Of a DNA stretch of 64,000 nucleotides, positions 1-8,056 are shown piece after piece. Below the pieces are notes generated by a model, which worked only from the letters and a program-made list of their open reading frames with translations, ran no database searches and was not told the origin of the DNA. The stretch spans positions 1-64,000 of the IMG/VR virus record IMGVR_UViG_3300035181_001618; one strand, written 5' to 3'. Source of the DNA: a virus. The number at the start of each line of letters is the position of its first letter. The stretch's first letter is position 1. The position numbers and the translations under genes were made by a program.

Positions 1-28
1 ACTTCTTGACTTCAGTTACTTTTGCCAT
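1..28 (-). CDS. 5' end of a leftward gene cut by the window edge
   Basis: Only nine codons are inside the window (M-A-K-V-T-E-V-K-K). The start is supported by a purine-rich TAGAGG a few bases upstream and by -10/late-promoter elements 50-65 bases further up. No function can be assigned. Confidence 0.5.
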
Positions 29-74
29 GAACCTCTACCGTTATGAAGTGCGCCCTGATTGAGCGTCACGAGCT

Positions 75-92
75 TATTTATAACGGATTATA
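75..92 (-). promoter_or_regulatory. Overlapping late (TATAAATA) and -10 (TATAAT) elements
   Basis: On the minus strand TATAAT (92-87) is followed by TATAAATA (82-75), an exact match to the T4 late promoter consensus. It lies about 50 bases upstream of the partial gene at 28 and partly inside the end of the preceding gene. Use of either element is inferred. Confidence 0.5.
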
Positions 93-423
93 CCGCAGCT
101 TCGGCGTGCTTTTGAACCAGTCCGAGCTCTTCCGCCTGCAACTTTGTCATCTTGTTCACCCAAGCGGCATCGCTGGTGTACATGTACTTGTCGGCCACTC
201 TGTCGGCGTTCTCATCAGCCTGGCGGTAGGCCTTAATCAGCGGCACTCCGCTGCCAGGCTCATGCGAGCCCTTACCGCGAGACTCTTGCTGAGTCCGATG
301 CTCAACCTCGATGACCTTGTAGTAGCCTTGCCAGTACAGCGTGACCAGATCGCCGACCTTGATTTTGTTGGGCACAGCCTTAGGCTTGATGCCAGGGGTC
401 ATCTTGAGGTGAAATGTTGCCAT
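88..423 (-). CDS. Hypothetical protein, 111 aa
   Basis: The N-terminal half is basic and contains a KVGDLVTLYWQGYYKVIEVE stretch resembling a small beta-barrel. I do not recognise the family. The start overlaps the end of the small membrane protein gene by 25 bases, which suggests translational coupling within the leftward early operon. Confidence 0.65.
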   Translation of the reverse strand: MATFHLKMTPGIKPKAVPNKIKVGDLVTLYWQGYYKVIEVEHRTQQESRGKGSHEPGSGVPLIKAYRQADENADRVADKYMYTSDAAWVNKMTKLQAEELGLVQKHAEAAV

Positions 424-500
424 AGCTTTTTGATCTTGTTGATGACCCAGGCGTAGAGGGCGCCCGTGACCGCGAATGTAACCAGCAGCATGAGCGGCAT
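399..500 (-). CDS. Small single-span membrane protein, 33 aa
   Basis: ATG at 500 is preceded by CTAGGACTCGCT, giving a good AGGA Shine-Dalgarno at 6 bases. The product is one hydrophobic segment (about residues 3-20) followed by a basic tail (NKIKKLW). It overlaps the next gene by 25 bases. The function is unknown. Confidence 0.55.
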   Translation of the reverse strand: MPLMLLVTFAVTGALYAWVINKIKKLWQHFTSR

Positions 501-529
501 AGCGAGTCCTAGCAGGGCGCCGTCTATGC

Positions 530-598
530 TTACTTAACTAGCACGTTGGCGTGCGTCTTGCCGCCGGTCGCATCGACAATGCAGATGTTGCCTGCCAC
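530..598 (-). CDS. Possible 22-aa peptide
   Basis: A GTG-started frame directly after the RNA ligase stop encodes V-A-G-N-I-C-I-V-D-A-T-G-G-K... It looks protein-like and ends just upstream of the membrane-peptide gene. No clear ribosome site was seen, and an out-of-frame ATGATG overlaps the start. Weakly supported. Confidence 0.25.
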   Translation of the reverse strand: MAGNICIVDATGGKTHANVLVK

Positions 599-601
599 TC
601 A

Positions 602-1876
602 TCATTCGGCCTCAGCGACCGACTGCGTCAGGTTGAGCTGACGCAGCGAGATGGACGGTAGCACGTGTTGGGTGTAGTGCTCCTTCAGGTTCGGCTCCTT
701 GCCGCGCAGCTTGGCCATCAGCAGAGCGAAGTACTCGAAGTCCTCGCCCTTCGGGCCGAAGGTCAGCGCCGCTTCCTTGAAGTCCATGCCTTGGGCCTTG
801 AGAACATAGGCGTCGAGCACGCGCTCGATGGCCAACAGCTCCTCAACGGTGTGCTGTTCGATGGCCGCGATCTCGGTCACGTCCACGCCCTCACCGACCA
901 GCATGGCCTTCAGGTCATCGATCTCCTCCAGCAGCACCATCTTGACGATGTCGCGCTCGCGCATGTTGGTCATGGCACGGTGACGCTCCATGTACCACTT
1001 GGTCTTGACCTTGACCATCTGACCGTCCTCGAACTGGAAGACCCAGCCCTCGATGTCCGTGATGGTTTCTTGCAGCTCGAGGACGCACCGCAGCACATGT
1101 GCAGGGTCACGTTTTTCGCCCAACATCTTGGCGAACATGGAGTCCGTGTAGTCACGCTGATGCGACTTCGAGCCTTCGCTTTCAACGATCGGGACACCGT
1201 ACATGTGAGCGTTCAGGTCCAAGCGGCCCATCGGCCAGTACTGGCCAGTCTGATTGTCGCGCACGTGCAGCAGCGTCAGCAGGTCCTCTTGGTACGGCAG
1301 CACGATGCGAGCCGTCGGCGATGTCCACTCGAAGATGGCCGTGCAATCCTGCTCGATGATCGCTTCGCAAAAGTCGATGTAGTTCTTGCGTGTCGTCATC
1401 CAGGCACGAGCTTGCACAGCAACGTCCGACTCGAAGCTCTTCTTGGACTTCAGCGTGAAGTTGCTGATACGCGCGCCACAGGACATGGTGTCTTGGTCGA
1501 TGGGCATGCCGTCCTTGATCTCCTGGCTGCTGAAAGGCGCCACTCGGCAGTCAACCTTGACCGTGTGGATCATCGAGCCGTCGCGCTTGTCCATGACACG
1601 AGCCAGTTTAGACCAGTTAAAGTCATGCGGGCGAGCGCCGTCCTTCTCGTTCAGGTTGAAGAACTTGTGCAACGGTCGGGCGACCAGTCGCTCTTGCTGG
1701 TCAAAGACCAAGCCACGGCATTCAATGGCGTGCGCGTTGTCCCAGGTGGATTCCATCGACACGACATAGGAGCTGACGGTCATGCCGTTGCTCTGTACCA
1801 TGTGCTTGATTTCAGGCTTGTCGCCGACGGCCTCCTTGAAGGGCGTCAGGTGGGTGATGATCGGAAACTTGCTCAT
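602..1876 (-). CDS. rnlA: RNA ligase 1 (T4 Rnl1 family)
   Basis: ATP-dependent RNA ligase that seals 5'-phosphate and 3'-OH RNA ends. T4 uses it with polynucleotide kinase to repair tRNA cut by host anticodon nucleases. The nucleotidyltransferase motifs are visible in order: motif I K97-R-D-G-S (lysine that takes AMP), motif III-like IFEWTSP, motif IV EGWVFQF and motif V KVKTKWY. The length of 424 aa is close to the 374-aa T4 enzyme with a longer C-terminal part. An AAGG Shine-Dalgarno precedes ATG 1876. The kinase partner is probably the gene at 10908-11468. Confidence 0.9.
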   Translation of the reverse strand: MSKFPIITHLTPFKEAVGDKPEIKHMVQSNGMTVSSYVVSMESTWDNAHAIECRGLVFDQQERLVARPLHKFFNLNEKDGARPHDFNWSKLARVMDKRDGSMIHTVKVDCRVAPFSSQEIKDGMPIDQDTMSCGARISNFTLKSKKSFESDVAVQARAWMTTRKNYIDFCEAIIEQDCTAIFEWTSPTARIVLPYQEDLLTLLHVRDNQTGQYWPMGRLDLNAHMYGVPIVESEGSKSHQRDYTDSMFAKMLGEKRDPAHVLRCVLELQETITDIEGWVFQFEDGQMVKVKTKWYMERHRAMTNMRERDIVKMVLLEEIDDLKAMLVGEGVDVTEIAAIEQHTVEELLAIERVLDAYVLKAQGMDFKEAALTFGPKGEDFEYFALLMAKLRGKEPNLKEHYTQHVLPSISLRQLNLTQSVAEAE

Positions 1877-1909
1877 AGCTGCCTTCTGCGTTAGCTAATT
1901 GGTGGAAGA

Positions 1910-2170
1910 TCAGACGGCCGAAGGCTCGGCTGCTGGGTTGAAGAGCGACGTCAGCGCTATGTTGACAATCAAAGCTGCATTGGCATCGCCGTTGCTTTCA
2001 TGCCAAACGGCACCCACTCGGAAGTTGAAGCCGTGCACCTTGTGGCCGATGCGGATCCGCATACGAAGGAGGTCATCGGTTTCGGGCTTTGCCGCGAAAG
2101 TCATTGTGAACTTCTTTGCCAGGCCGTACTCAACAGCGCCGATCACGTGAACCGTTGCGTCAACTGCCAT
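1910..2170 (-). CDS. Hypothetical protein, 86 aa
   Basis: A small protein rich in beta-branched residues. The start is well supported: AGGAGAACGGC lies directly before ATG 2170, with a TTTATA-17-TACAAT promoter 35-65 bases upstream. I do not recognise a family. Confidence 0.65.
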   Translation of the reverse strand: MAVDATVHVIGAVEYGLAKKFTMTFAAKPETDDLLRMRIRIGHKVHGFNFRVGAVWHESNGDANAALIVNIALTSLFNPAAEPSAV

Positions 2171-2206
2171 GCCGTTCTCCTAAGTATCACTGTTGCCGAT
2201 AGAATG

Positions 2207-2235
2207 ATTGTACACCTATTCGGCTTCAGTATAAA
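2207..2235 (-). promoter_or_regulatory. Sigma70-like promoter TTTATA-17-TACAAT
   Basis: Minus-strand -35 TTTATA (2235-2230), a 17-base spacer and -10 TACAAT (2212-2207) in a short intergenic gap. It leaves a leader of about 30 bases with a good Shine-Dalgarno before ATG 2170. TNTACAAT/TATAAT elements recur upstream of leftward genes in this window. Confidence 0.6.
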
Positions 2236-2245
2236 ACCAGCAAGA

Positions 2246-2578
2246 CTACTTGGAATCAAACTTCCAGAAGGCTTCGTAGGACTCGTTGTAGCCAGGCTTG
2301 TCGTACACGACCCTCCAGCCAGCGGAGCTGAAGAGCGCTTCGAAATCAAGGTAGTGCTCGTCGAACAGATACTGTGCGGTGACATCGAGGCCGCCTTCAG
2401 CGGCCTTTGCGATGATGGCCTCAACCACCGTATCTTGCTTCAACACGACATGCTGCACGTTAGCGGTCGGGTGGACCTTCTTAACGAGCAGCTCGTTGAC
2501 AGCCGCAATCACGTACTCGGGGATCGAGAACGCTTTGGCCTCCTGGGCCTTCTGCGGCGAGATGGGCTTGACTGACAT
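2246..2578 (-). CDS. Hypothetical protein, 110 aa
   Basis: Start chosen at 2578 (M-S-V-K-P-I-S) because GGAGG sits 6-7 bases upstream; an in-frame ATG at 2596 has no ribosome site. A Lys/Gln-rich N-terminus precedes a mixed alpha/beta protein. The stop is TAG, which is rare here and shows that amber can act as a terminator. The family is unknown. Confidence 0.65.
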   Translation of the reverse strand: MSVKPISPQKAQEAKAFSIPEYVIAAVNELLVKKVHPTANVQHVVLKQDTVVEAIIAKAAEGGLDVTAQYLFDEHYLDFEALFSSAGWRVVYDKPGYNESYEAFWKFDSK

Positions 2579-2632
2579 AGGACCTCCGTTTTGCATCGGG
2601 ATTCTATCTTAAAGCCAAACCATTGTAAAACA

Positions 2633-3202
2633 TCAGATCCCTTGCGGCAACAACTTTTGCAGGATCTCGTGGATGCTTGCGTAGAGCGGGTCGAAGCCTT
2701 TGCTCTTGTCATTGACCAGATTGATGTCGGTCGCCGCATGCGTGATGCCTACTTCGGAGGCGTGCGCGTAGCGCTCACCATCCTTGACCAGGTTGGGCAC
2801 CTCGATGTAGATTAGCACAGCGTCATCGCGCGAGCGGATCCACTCAGCCTCGTTCTCAAACCGCACGTCGGTGATGATCGTGTCAAAGCCGGCGGCTTGG
2901 TTCTTGGTGATCTCGAGCTGTGCGCGTTTAATCCAGATGTCCTTGCACATCATGTCTCGCCCGTACTCGGTGCCGAGGAGCTGCAAAGCCTTGCGCGGCG
3001 TGAAGCCCCAGAACGGGTCAACGGCCTCTTTGAGGACACGGTCTTCGAGCTGCTGATCGGTGAAGCCGAAGAGCTCCTTGGACGCCCGCTTCAGCGGACT
3101 TGCAAAGGCGTAGCGCTTGTACTTGTTGGGCCGTAGCTCTTGGATAATGTCAGCTACAGTGTCTTTGCCGGCGTTAAGCGGGCCGTGGATCCCGATGATC
3201 AT
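2633..3202 (-). CDS. Deoxynucleoside monophosphate kinase (T4 gp1 family)
   Basis: Phosphorylates dNMPs (in T4 dGMP, dTMP and hydroxymethyl-dCMP) for phage DNA synthesis. The P-loop GPLNAGKDT (residues 7-15) is followed by the family's nucleotide-binding segments (DPFWGFTPRKALQLLGTEYGR, cited in part) and a TDVRFENEAE element. The length of 189 aa fits a compact P-loop kinase. It lies in the early block near topoisomerase, as expected for a replication gene. Confidence 0.85.
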   Translation of the reverse strand: MIIGIHGPLNAGKDTVADIIQELRPNKYKRYAFASPLKRASKELFGFTDQQLEDRVLKEAVDPFWGFTPRKALQLLGTEYGRDMMCKDIWIKRAQLEITKNQAAGFDTIITDVRFENEAEWIRSRDDAVLIYIEVPNLVKDGERYAHASEVGITHAATDINLVNDKSKGFDPLYASIHEILQKLLPQGI

Positions 3203-3208
3203 GAAGTG

Positions 3209-3448
3209 TTAGAGGTGAGTGAACAGCGCCTTAACGGCGCTGACAGAGAGCCTGAAGCCCTCCAGCAAAGCGGAGCCTGCTGTCGTGATCCCTAACGCGA
3301 TGACATAGAATGAGAAGACGCTGCCTGAGATGACCGCAATGAACGCGCTGATGGCGTGCTCCTGCTTATCATCCCAGTACCTCCACCCGTGGAATAGGGC
3401 GAGGACTAGGCAGCCGACCATGAGGGCGTTAAAGATGATGAACAGCAT
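3209..3448 (-). CDS. Small membrane protein, 79 aa
   Basis: Start placed at 3448 (M-L-F-I-I-F-N). TATAAT ends exactly 6 bases upstream, so the predicted transcription start coincides with the ATG. Two or three hydrophobic segments (about residues 1-20, 38-60) indicate an inner-membrane protein. An upstream in-frame ATG at 3484 would lie inside the promoter. The function is unknown. Confidence 0.6.
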   Translation of the reverse strand: MLFIIFNALMVGCLVLALFHGWRYWDDKQEHAISAFIAVISGSVFSFYVIALGITTAGSALLEGFRLSVSAVKALFTHL

Positions 3449-3454
3449 GCCGTG

Positions 3455-3484
3455 ATTATACGGCCTTGCTGCGCACTCAAGCAA
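3455..3484 (-). promoter_or_regulatory. TTGCTT-18-TATAAT promoter abutting a start codon
   Basis: Minus-strand -35 TTGCTT (3484-3479), 18-base spacer and perfect -10 TATAAT (3460-3455), with 6 bases to the ATG at 3448. No Shine-Dalgarno is possible in that space. One of several predicted leaderless starts. Confidence 0.55.
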
Positions 3485-3616
3485 TTAACGGAAGGTCAGG
3501 ATCCACCACTTGAGCTTGAGCCAAAGCGTGTCTGGCCGGGCGGCACACGGCCCTGGATGGCCAGGCAGCCGGCCGCACGTCTGGCCCTTAGGCGGGAGGT
3601 CACAGCGCTGCTTCAT
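3485..3616 (-). CDS. Small Cys/Pro-rich protein, 43 aa
   Basis: The ATG overlaps the topoisomerase medium-subunit stop (TGATG), so translation is probably coupled. The product has three cysteines in a C-x7-C-x9-C arrangement around a GRLPGHPGPC motif, typical of tiny metal-binding phage proteins, then a Trp-rich basic tail. Zinc binding is inferred. Confidence 0.6.
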   Translation of the reverse strand: MKQRCDLPPKGQTCGRLPGHPGPCAARPDTLWLKLKWWILTFR

Positions 3617-5007
3617 CACTTGCCCTTCTTCTTGTCCTTGAGGACCTTCAGCCTAGGCTTGAGGTCATCCTTCAGGTCCAAGTCTTGAAGGTCCTTCAAG
3701 TAGAGGGACTCCTTGGTGCTCTTCTTGAAGAAGTCAATCAGCTGGAGCTGGAGCTGCACTTCGGCCAACAGCTTGTCGATGTTGTCCTGGGTCAGGTTGT
3801 AGATCTTGATGTCGAGCAGGTCCGTGACATGCTTGAAACCTTCGGCCGTCAGGAACTGCTCGAGGTCAACCTTCTTCATCTTCGAGAAGGCGCCTGCCAT
3901 GCCGTCAGTCAGGTACATCTCGATGAAGCGCACCTTCTCGTTCATCAGCTCGAGCCTAGCCTGCAGCTCAGCGATGCGAGCCTGGCGCCGGTCTTCGTAG
4001 CGCTCGAGACGGTACTCGAGGAAGGCGTCTACCAGAGCCTCCGGCGTCTTGAAGCACTTGAGCTTGCCGCTCGGCAGCCAAACGGTCAGGTTCTCGGTGT
4101 TCTTCGAGATCAGCTTCAGCTTGAGCAGCAGCTCAGCGTCCGTCATGTAGCCAGTGGTACGGGGCACGTCCAGGACAAAGCGGAAGCCGTTGACCGTGGA
4201 TTCGCTCTCGAAGCCCTTAATCAGCTCCAGATCCTGCAGGCCAAACAGCACCTCCTTGTAGGCGTCATGCTGAACGCCGATCGGCAGCTCGGTGACCACG
4301 ATCTTGGTCGAAGCCTCCTTCTCGAACCTGCCGGTGCATTGCACTTGGCCCGTCGCGAGGCGCTCAACTTTGCCTGTGTAGCCGCGGAACCAGGGAACCA
4401 GCTTGACGCTGGTCTTGCCGGTCTTCAGCTTGTCCGTGATGTACTTGCGGAGGTCCTCCGGGTTGTACGGGAAGATGTTGGTCGCGAAGCCTGTGCCCAT
4501 GCCGTTGGCGCCGTTAACCAGCACGTTAGGCAGGATCGGCAGGTAGCGCTCAGGCTCGATCTCCTCCTCATCTTCAGTCAGGTACTTGAGGATCAGGTCA
4601 TCGTCACGCTTGAAGAGCTTGCGGAAGCAGGGCTCGAGGTTGGTGAAGATGTAGCGTGTTGCGGCGTTGGCGTCGGACAGCCGTGACCCGAACTGCCCGA
4701 TGGGCATCAGGTAGTTGAGGTTGTTGGCGCCTGGGTAGTCCTGAGCCAGCTTGACGATGGTCGACTCGAGCGAGGCCTCGCCGTGGTGGTATGCAGAGAC
4801 GAGCGCGATAGCGGCCGCGAGCTGGGAGACCTTGATGCCGGTCTCGGGGATGGTGCTCGCCTTCTTCAGCGTGCCGAAGATGACCTTGCGCTGTGAGGGC
4901 TTGAAGCCGTCAATCAGGTCGGGGATGGCGCGGACGTTGGCGTGGACCGAGTACTCACGGACGTCGGTGCCAAAGAATTGTTCGATGTTGATGTGCTTAG
5001 TTGCCAT
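3616..5007 (-). CDS. DNA topoisomerase II medium subunit (T4 gp52-like)
   Basis: DNA breakage-reunion subunit of the phage type IIA topoisomerase. The winged-helix/tower region shows SAYHHGEASL and the AATRY motif, whose tyrosine (Y119) is the expected DNA-linking residue. GANGMGTGFATNIFPYNP is the usual GyrA/ParC-like motif. The C-terminal coiled-coil arm is present and ends in a Lys-rich tail. At 463 aa it matches T4 gp52 (442 aa). An AAGGAGA Shine-Dalgarno lies 6 bases before ATG 5007, 10 bases after the large-subunit stop. Confidence 0.93.
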   Translation of the reverse strand: MATKHINIEQFFGTDVREYSVHANVRAIPDLIDGFKPSQRKVIFGTLKKASTIPETGIKVSQLAAAIALVSAYHHGEASLESTIVKLAQDYPGANNLNYLMPIGQFGSRLSDANAATRYIFTNLEPCFRKLFKRDDDLILKYLTEDEEEIEPERYLPILPNVLVNGANGMGTGFATNIFPYNPEDLRKYITDKLKTGKTSVKLVPWFRGYTGKVERLATGQVQCTGRFEKEASTKIVVTELPIGVQHDAYKEVLFGLQDLELIKGFESESTVNGFRFVLDVPRTTGYMTDAELLLKLKLISKNTENLTVWLPSGKLKCFKTPEALVDAFLEYRLERYEDRRQARIAELQARLELMNEKVRFIEMYLTDGMAGAFSKMKKVDLEQFLTAEGFKHVTDLLDIKIYNLTQDNIDKLLAEVQLQLQLIDFFKKSTKESLYLKDLQDLDLKDDLKPRLKVLKDKKKGK

Positions 5008-5017
5008 GGCTGTCTCC

Positions 5018-6982
5018 TTAGATCACGATTGCGTCTACGCTCAAGTCGAGCCAGACTTTTCGACGATCTGAAGAGCCGTCCTCCTTGCCAAACACCAAGT
5101 TGATGATGTCGCCGTCCGCCTTGCTGTTAACCTCGAGCCTGACCAAGTGCTTGGGCAGGTCGGACAAGTACTCTTCGAACTCCTCAGGCGATGAGGTGCC
5201 CAGGCCTTTGTAGTACTTGAAGTTTTTGACCTTGTCAGCGTTGCCAGGCTTCTTGACCCACTGATCATACTCGTCCTGGTTGTCAAAGGAGACCGGTTCC
5301 TTGTTGTTGCCCTTCAGCCAGATCTTGATCATCGGGGTGTAGAACCGATGGATGACGCCGAGGGTGAACAGCTCAGGCCAGAACTTGTGGAGGTTGCTGC
5401 ACATGATGCCCGCGATGTGCGAGCCGTCGACGTCGGCGTCAGTGGTGATGACCAGGTGGCCGTAGCGCAGGTCCTTGACGGACTTGACAGGTACTCCAAC
5501 CTGGAGGCCCATAGCCGCACAGATGTTGACGAACTCGGTCTCCTCCTTGCGCTTGGCCTCCTTGTCCTTCTCCTCGATGCCCAGCAGCTTCTTCAACGTG
5601 ACCGAGTTGGCGTTCTGAGGCTTGCCTCGAAGAGCGAGCGCGCCCATGGTCTTGGCGTCGCGGCCCGACACGATGGCGCTCTTGGCAGAGTCACCTTCGG
5701 CGATGAACAAGTAGCACAGCTCAGGCTTCTTGCCAGCCAAGTTGGCGTCCTCGAGCTTGAGGATCCGCTTCGGGTTGGTCTTGTCCAGGTTCTTGTTCTT
5801 GTCTCGGACATCCTGCATCTCGCGAGCGAGCGCCTTGGCTTCGACCCAGTCCAACACGCGCTGGATGATCTCAGACTTGAGCAAGCGTTGGATCAGCTTC
5901 TCGGAGGCCTTGTAGACCGTCTTGTACTCCTTCGGCTCGGTGATCAAGTTCTCCTTGGTCTGCGAGTCGTAGCGAGGCTTGATGATGCGGGCGTTGACAA
6001 ACAGCTTCATGTGCTGCTTGATCTCAGCCGGCTTGACATCGACCTTGTGCTTGGTCTTGAAGTAGGCCCGCAGCTTGTCGATGACCTGGTCAATGACGTA
6101 GTCGATGTGCGTGCCGCCGATCACCGTCTCTGTGGCGTTGACAAAGCTGATCTGCTTGAAGCCTTCATCGGAGGCCGCGATGGCGACCTGCCAGTCAGGC
6201 GACTCGTCATACTCGAACAGGTCGGTGTAGAGCTTGACGTAGTCCTTGAAGGAGTCGATGCGGCAGCGACGGCCGTTGAAGTACACCTTCAGATGCGGGT
6301 TGCAGCCTGCCACGTCATAGACCCGCTTCATCAGCTTGGCGTAGTTGCCTTCGTCCAGGCTGGTGTCCAAGTGGGCGTAGTCGGGCGCGTAAGTGATGCG
6401 GGTGTAGCCTGGGCCTTCCAGCTCGATGATGGAGGGCTTGGTCTTCTCCATCATGTTCTTCGAGAAGATCTGCTTGAAGACCTTCTTGCCGTCGCACGTC
6501 TCAATAACGAACTTTGTACTGAAGATGTTGGTAAGCGAGGCGCCTTCACCGTTTTGGCCGGTGACATCGGTGTCTTCAGTGTCATCGAAGTTGGAGCCGG
6601 ACCGCAGGTAGCCGAGCACCAAGGTCGGGATGTACTCGTCATACTCGCTGTGCTTGATGACCGGCATGCCGCCGTTGTCCCAGACCGAGATGACGCCCGT
6701 TGTTTGGTCGATGTCGACCTTGATCGTGTCGAGATGCTTGCCCTCAGGTCGTTTGCTGTGGTCGACTGAGTTGGAGATGACCTCGTCGAAGAGCTTGAGG
6801 AGGCCTGGGTTCCAGGTCACCTCCTTGAGAAGCATCTTCGGATTGTCGTAACCGAGCGCGATGTCGGCGAGGTAAGTGTTGGCAGTGTGGGGCTTGACCG
6901 AGCCGATGTATCGCCCGGGGCGGAGCAGCACGTGCTCAACGTCGGTTAACCGCTTAAACTTTTGTTCGATTGACTTGCTCAT
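5018..6982 (-). CDS. DNA topoisomerase II large subunit (T4 gp39/gp60-like, single ORF)
   Basis: ATPase plus Toprim subunit. The GHKL ATPase fold shows DEVISNSVDH (residues 66-75), DNGGMPV (102-108) and GQNGEGA (142-148). The Toprim domain shows EGDSA (429-433) and DADVDG (515-520), then YKGLGTSSPEE. In T4 this subunit is split between genes 39 and 60; here it is one intact 654-aa frame. TATAAT ends 5 bases before the ATG with no ribosome site, so a leaderless message is predicted. Confidence 0.93.
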   Translation of the reverse strand: MSKSIEQKFKRLTDVEHVLLRPGRYIGSVKPHTANTYLADIALGYDNPKMLLKEVTWNPGLLKLFDEVISNSVDHSKRPEGKHLDTIKVDIDQTTGVISVWDNGGMPVIKHSEYDEYIPTLVLGYLRSGSNFDDTEDTDVTGQNGEGASLTNIFSTKFVIETCDGKKVFKQIFSKNMMEKTKPSIIELEGPGYTRITYAPDYAHLDTSLDEGNYAKLMKRVYDVAGCNPHLKVYFNGRRCRIDSFKDYVKLYTDLFEYDESPDWQVAIAASDEGFKQISFVNATETVIGGTHIDYVIDQVIDKLRAYFKTKHKVDVKPAEIKQHMKLFVNARIIKPRYDSQTKENLITEPKEYKTVYKASEKLIQRLLKSEIIQRVLDWVEAKALAREMQDVRDKNKNLDKTNPKRILKLEDANLAGKKPELCYLFIAEGDSAKSAIVSGRDAKTMGALALRGKPQNANSVTLKKLLGIEEKDKEAKRKEETEFVNICAAMGLQVGVPVKSVKDLRYGHLVITTDADVDGSHIAGIMCSNLHKFWPELFTLGVIHRFYTPMIKIWLKGNNKEPVSFDNQDEYDQWVKKPGNADKVKNFKYYKGLGTSSPEEFEEYLSDLPKHLVRLEVNSKADGDIINLVFGKEDGSSDRRKVWLDLSVDAIVI

Positions 6983-6987
6983 AAACC

Positions 6988-7053
6988 ATTATAAAAGGTA
7001 ATTAAGCGTGTATTTATAGCCAACCTGAGCCAGCCGCTTGACGGCACATTATA
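6988..7053 (-). promoter_or_regulatory. Triple promoter region for topoisomerase
   Basis: On the minus strand: TATAAT at 7053-7048, an exact T4 late element TATAAATA at 7018-7011, and TATAAT at 6993-6988, which is 5 bases from the topoisomerase ATG. No good -35 is seen for the outer -10. The stack suggests both early and late transcription of the topoisomerase operon; this is inferred. Confidence 0.6.
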
Positions 7054-7260
7054 TCACATCTTCTCAATCCTCATGGTATCCCAGGGCTCGTCGGTCCACA
7101 CTTCGGGCCGTTGCCAGGTTGGCAGCTTGTAGCCCGTGACTCGCCGACCGGTCCAGCCTTGGCCGTCAAGCACTGGGCTATAGAGGCGTCGAGTGGCCTC
7201 CATCAAGCCAAGCATGGTGTTGCTGACGGAGCCGTAGAAGCACCGTTGATGAACTCTCAC
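7054..7260 (-). CDS. Hypothetical protein, 68 aa
   Basis: GTG start at 7260 overlaps the upstream stop (ATGTGA), giving a coupled start. The protein is Trp/Arg-rich (WTGRRVTGYKLPTWQRPEVW) and of unknown family. Its stop adjoins the topoisomerase promoter region. Confidence 0.5.
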   Translation of the reverse strand: MRVHQRCFYGSVSNTMLGLMEATRRLYSPVLDGQGWTGRRVTGYKLPTWQRPEVWTDEPWDTMRIEKM

Positions 7261-7688
7261 ATGGCATCCTCTTCGATGTACCGTTGTGACCGCTCAACCG
7301 TGCTGCGCAGCTGAACTCGTGAAAACTTGCTGTCCGGCAACCGGCGCTTGACCGTCCGGCCAGTAGGCGCAGCCGCAGGTGCGTTGAACTGCCGGCTGTA
7401 GCTGTGGATGTCCGTGTCCAACACCGTCACGCACGAGGTATCCACGATCACAAATAGCGCGTTCTCGTAGACCCGAAAGGTGTAGTTGTGCTCGTAGCCG
7501 TACTGCTCCCGTAGGTGCAGCATCAACGCCGTGTCATTGAGGTGCCGATTGGTCTCCGTAGCACGTCCGTTGAACAGCTCGAGGCAGCTGTACAGGAAGG
7601 AAGCCTCATCGTTGTACGGCAGGAGGTGACGATCATGCCTTTCCCGCAGACGTTGTTGAGCATGCTTGGTCAGGTAAGCGTTCTTCAT
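7257..7688 (-). CDS. Hypothetical protein, 143 aa
   Basis: The N-terminus (KHAQQRLRERHDRHLLPYND) and the following beta-rich stretch loosely resemble small ribonuclease-fold phage proteins, but no catalytic signature is clear. It overlaps both neighbours by 4 bases and is part of the leftward operon. Confidence 0.6.
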   Translation of the reverse strand: MKNAYLTKHAQQRLRERHDRHLLPYNDEASFLYSCLELFNGRATETNRHLNDTALMLHLREQYGYEHNYTFRVYENALFVIVDTSCVTVLDTDIHSYSRQFNAPAAAPTGRTVKRRLPDSKFSRVQLRSTVERSQRYIEEDAM

Positions 7689-7954
7689 ACGTGGCGCTTC
7701 TTCCAGTCATAGCCCGGCAGTACCTCAGCGACGCCAGGCTTGCCCACCGATTCGGCGAGCTCAGTTGAGATGGTCACGTGCCGACGGCCCGCCTTGCGAA
7801 GAGTCTCAGCGTAGGTCAGCGCGAGCAACAGCTTAGTCGGACCCAGAAGATGCACGTGCGGCGTGTCGGTCTCGTCCAAGGAGAAGACCGCGATGCCAGG
7901 TCCAGCGACCGGAACGGCATCAGGTTCGATTGGCGCGTCAGGGTGCAGGTGCAT
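7685..7954 (-). CDS. Hypothetical protein, 89 aa
   Basis: Start at 7954 (M-H-L-H-P-D) is preferred over 7969 because AGGTGG lies just upstream. It ends by a 4-base overlap with the next gene and begins inside the small membrane protein gene. No family recognised. Confidence 0.55.
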   Translation of the reverse strand: MHLHPDAPIEPDAVPVAGPGIAVFSLDETDTPHVHLLGPTKLLLALTYAETLRKAGRRHVTISTELAESVGKPGVAEVLPGYDWKKRHV

Positions 7955-8036
7955 ACACCACCTGAGCAACAGCGAACAGGATGATCAGGCCAGCGATGCC
8001 AACCCATGTCCACGGTGAGTTCCAGAATTCTTTCAT
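7938..8036 (-). CDS. Small single-span membrane protein, 32 aa
   Basis: A GAGGGA Shine-Dalgarno lies 5 bases before ATG 8036. A short Trp-rich head (M-K-E-F-W-N-S-P-W) precedes one transmembrane helix (about residues 10-27). It overlaps the next gene by 17 bases. One of several micro-proteins in the early block. Confidence 0.6.
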   Translation of the reverse strand: MKEFWNSPWTWVGIAGLIILFAVAQVVYAPAP

Positions 8037-8056
8037 GTGTTCCCTCTTTCTAGTTG

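Noticed and set aside
3685-4686. 333-aa plus-strand frame opposite gp52-like gene
   Set aside because: Antisense shadow of the topoisomerase medium subunit, with a Leu/Val/Glu bias and no start signal.
5348-6769. 473-aa plus-strand frame opposite topoisomerase
   Set aside because: Composition typical of an antisense shadow; the minus strand encodes well-conserved topoisomerase motifs over the same DNA.
7257-7688. Toxin of a toxin-antitoxin pair
   Set aside because: Only a vague resemblance in the N-terminal helix; no antitoxin partner and no catalytic residues could be identified.
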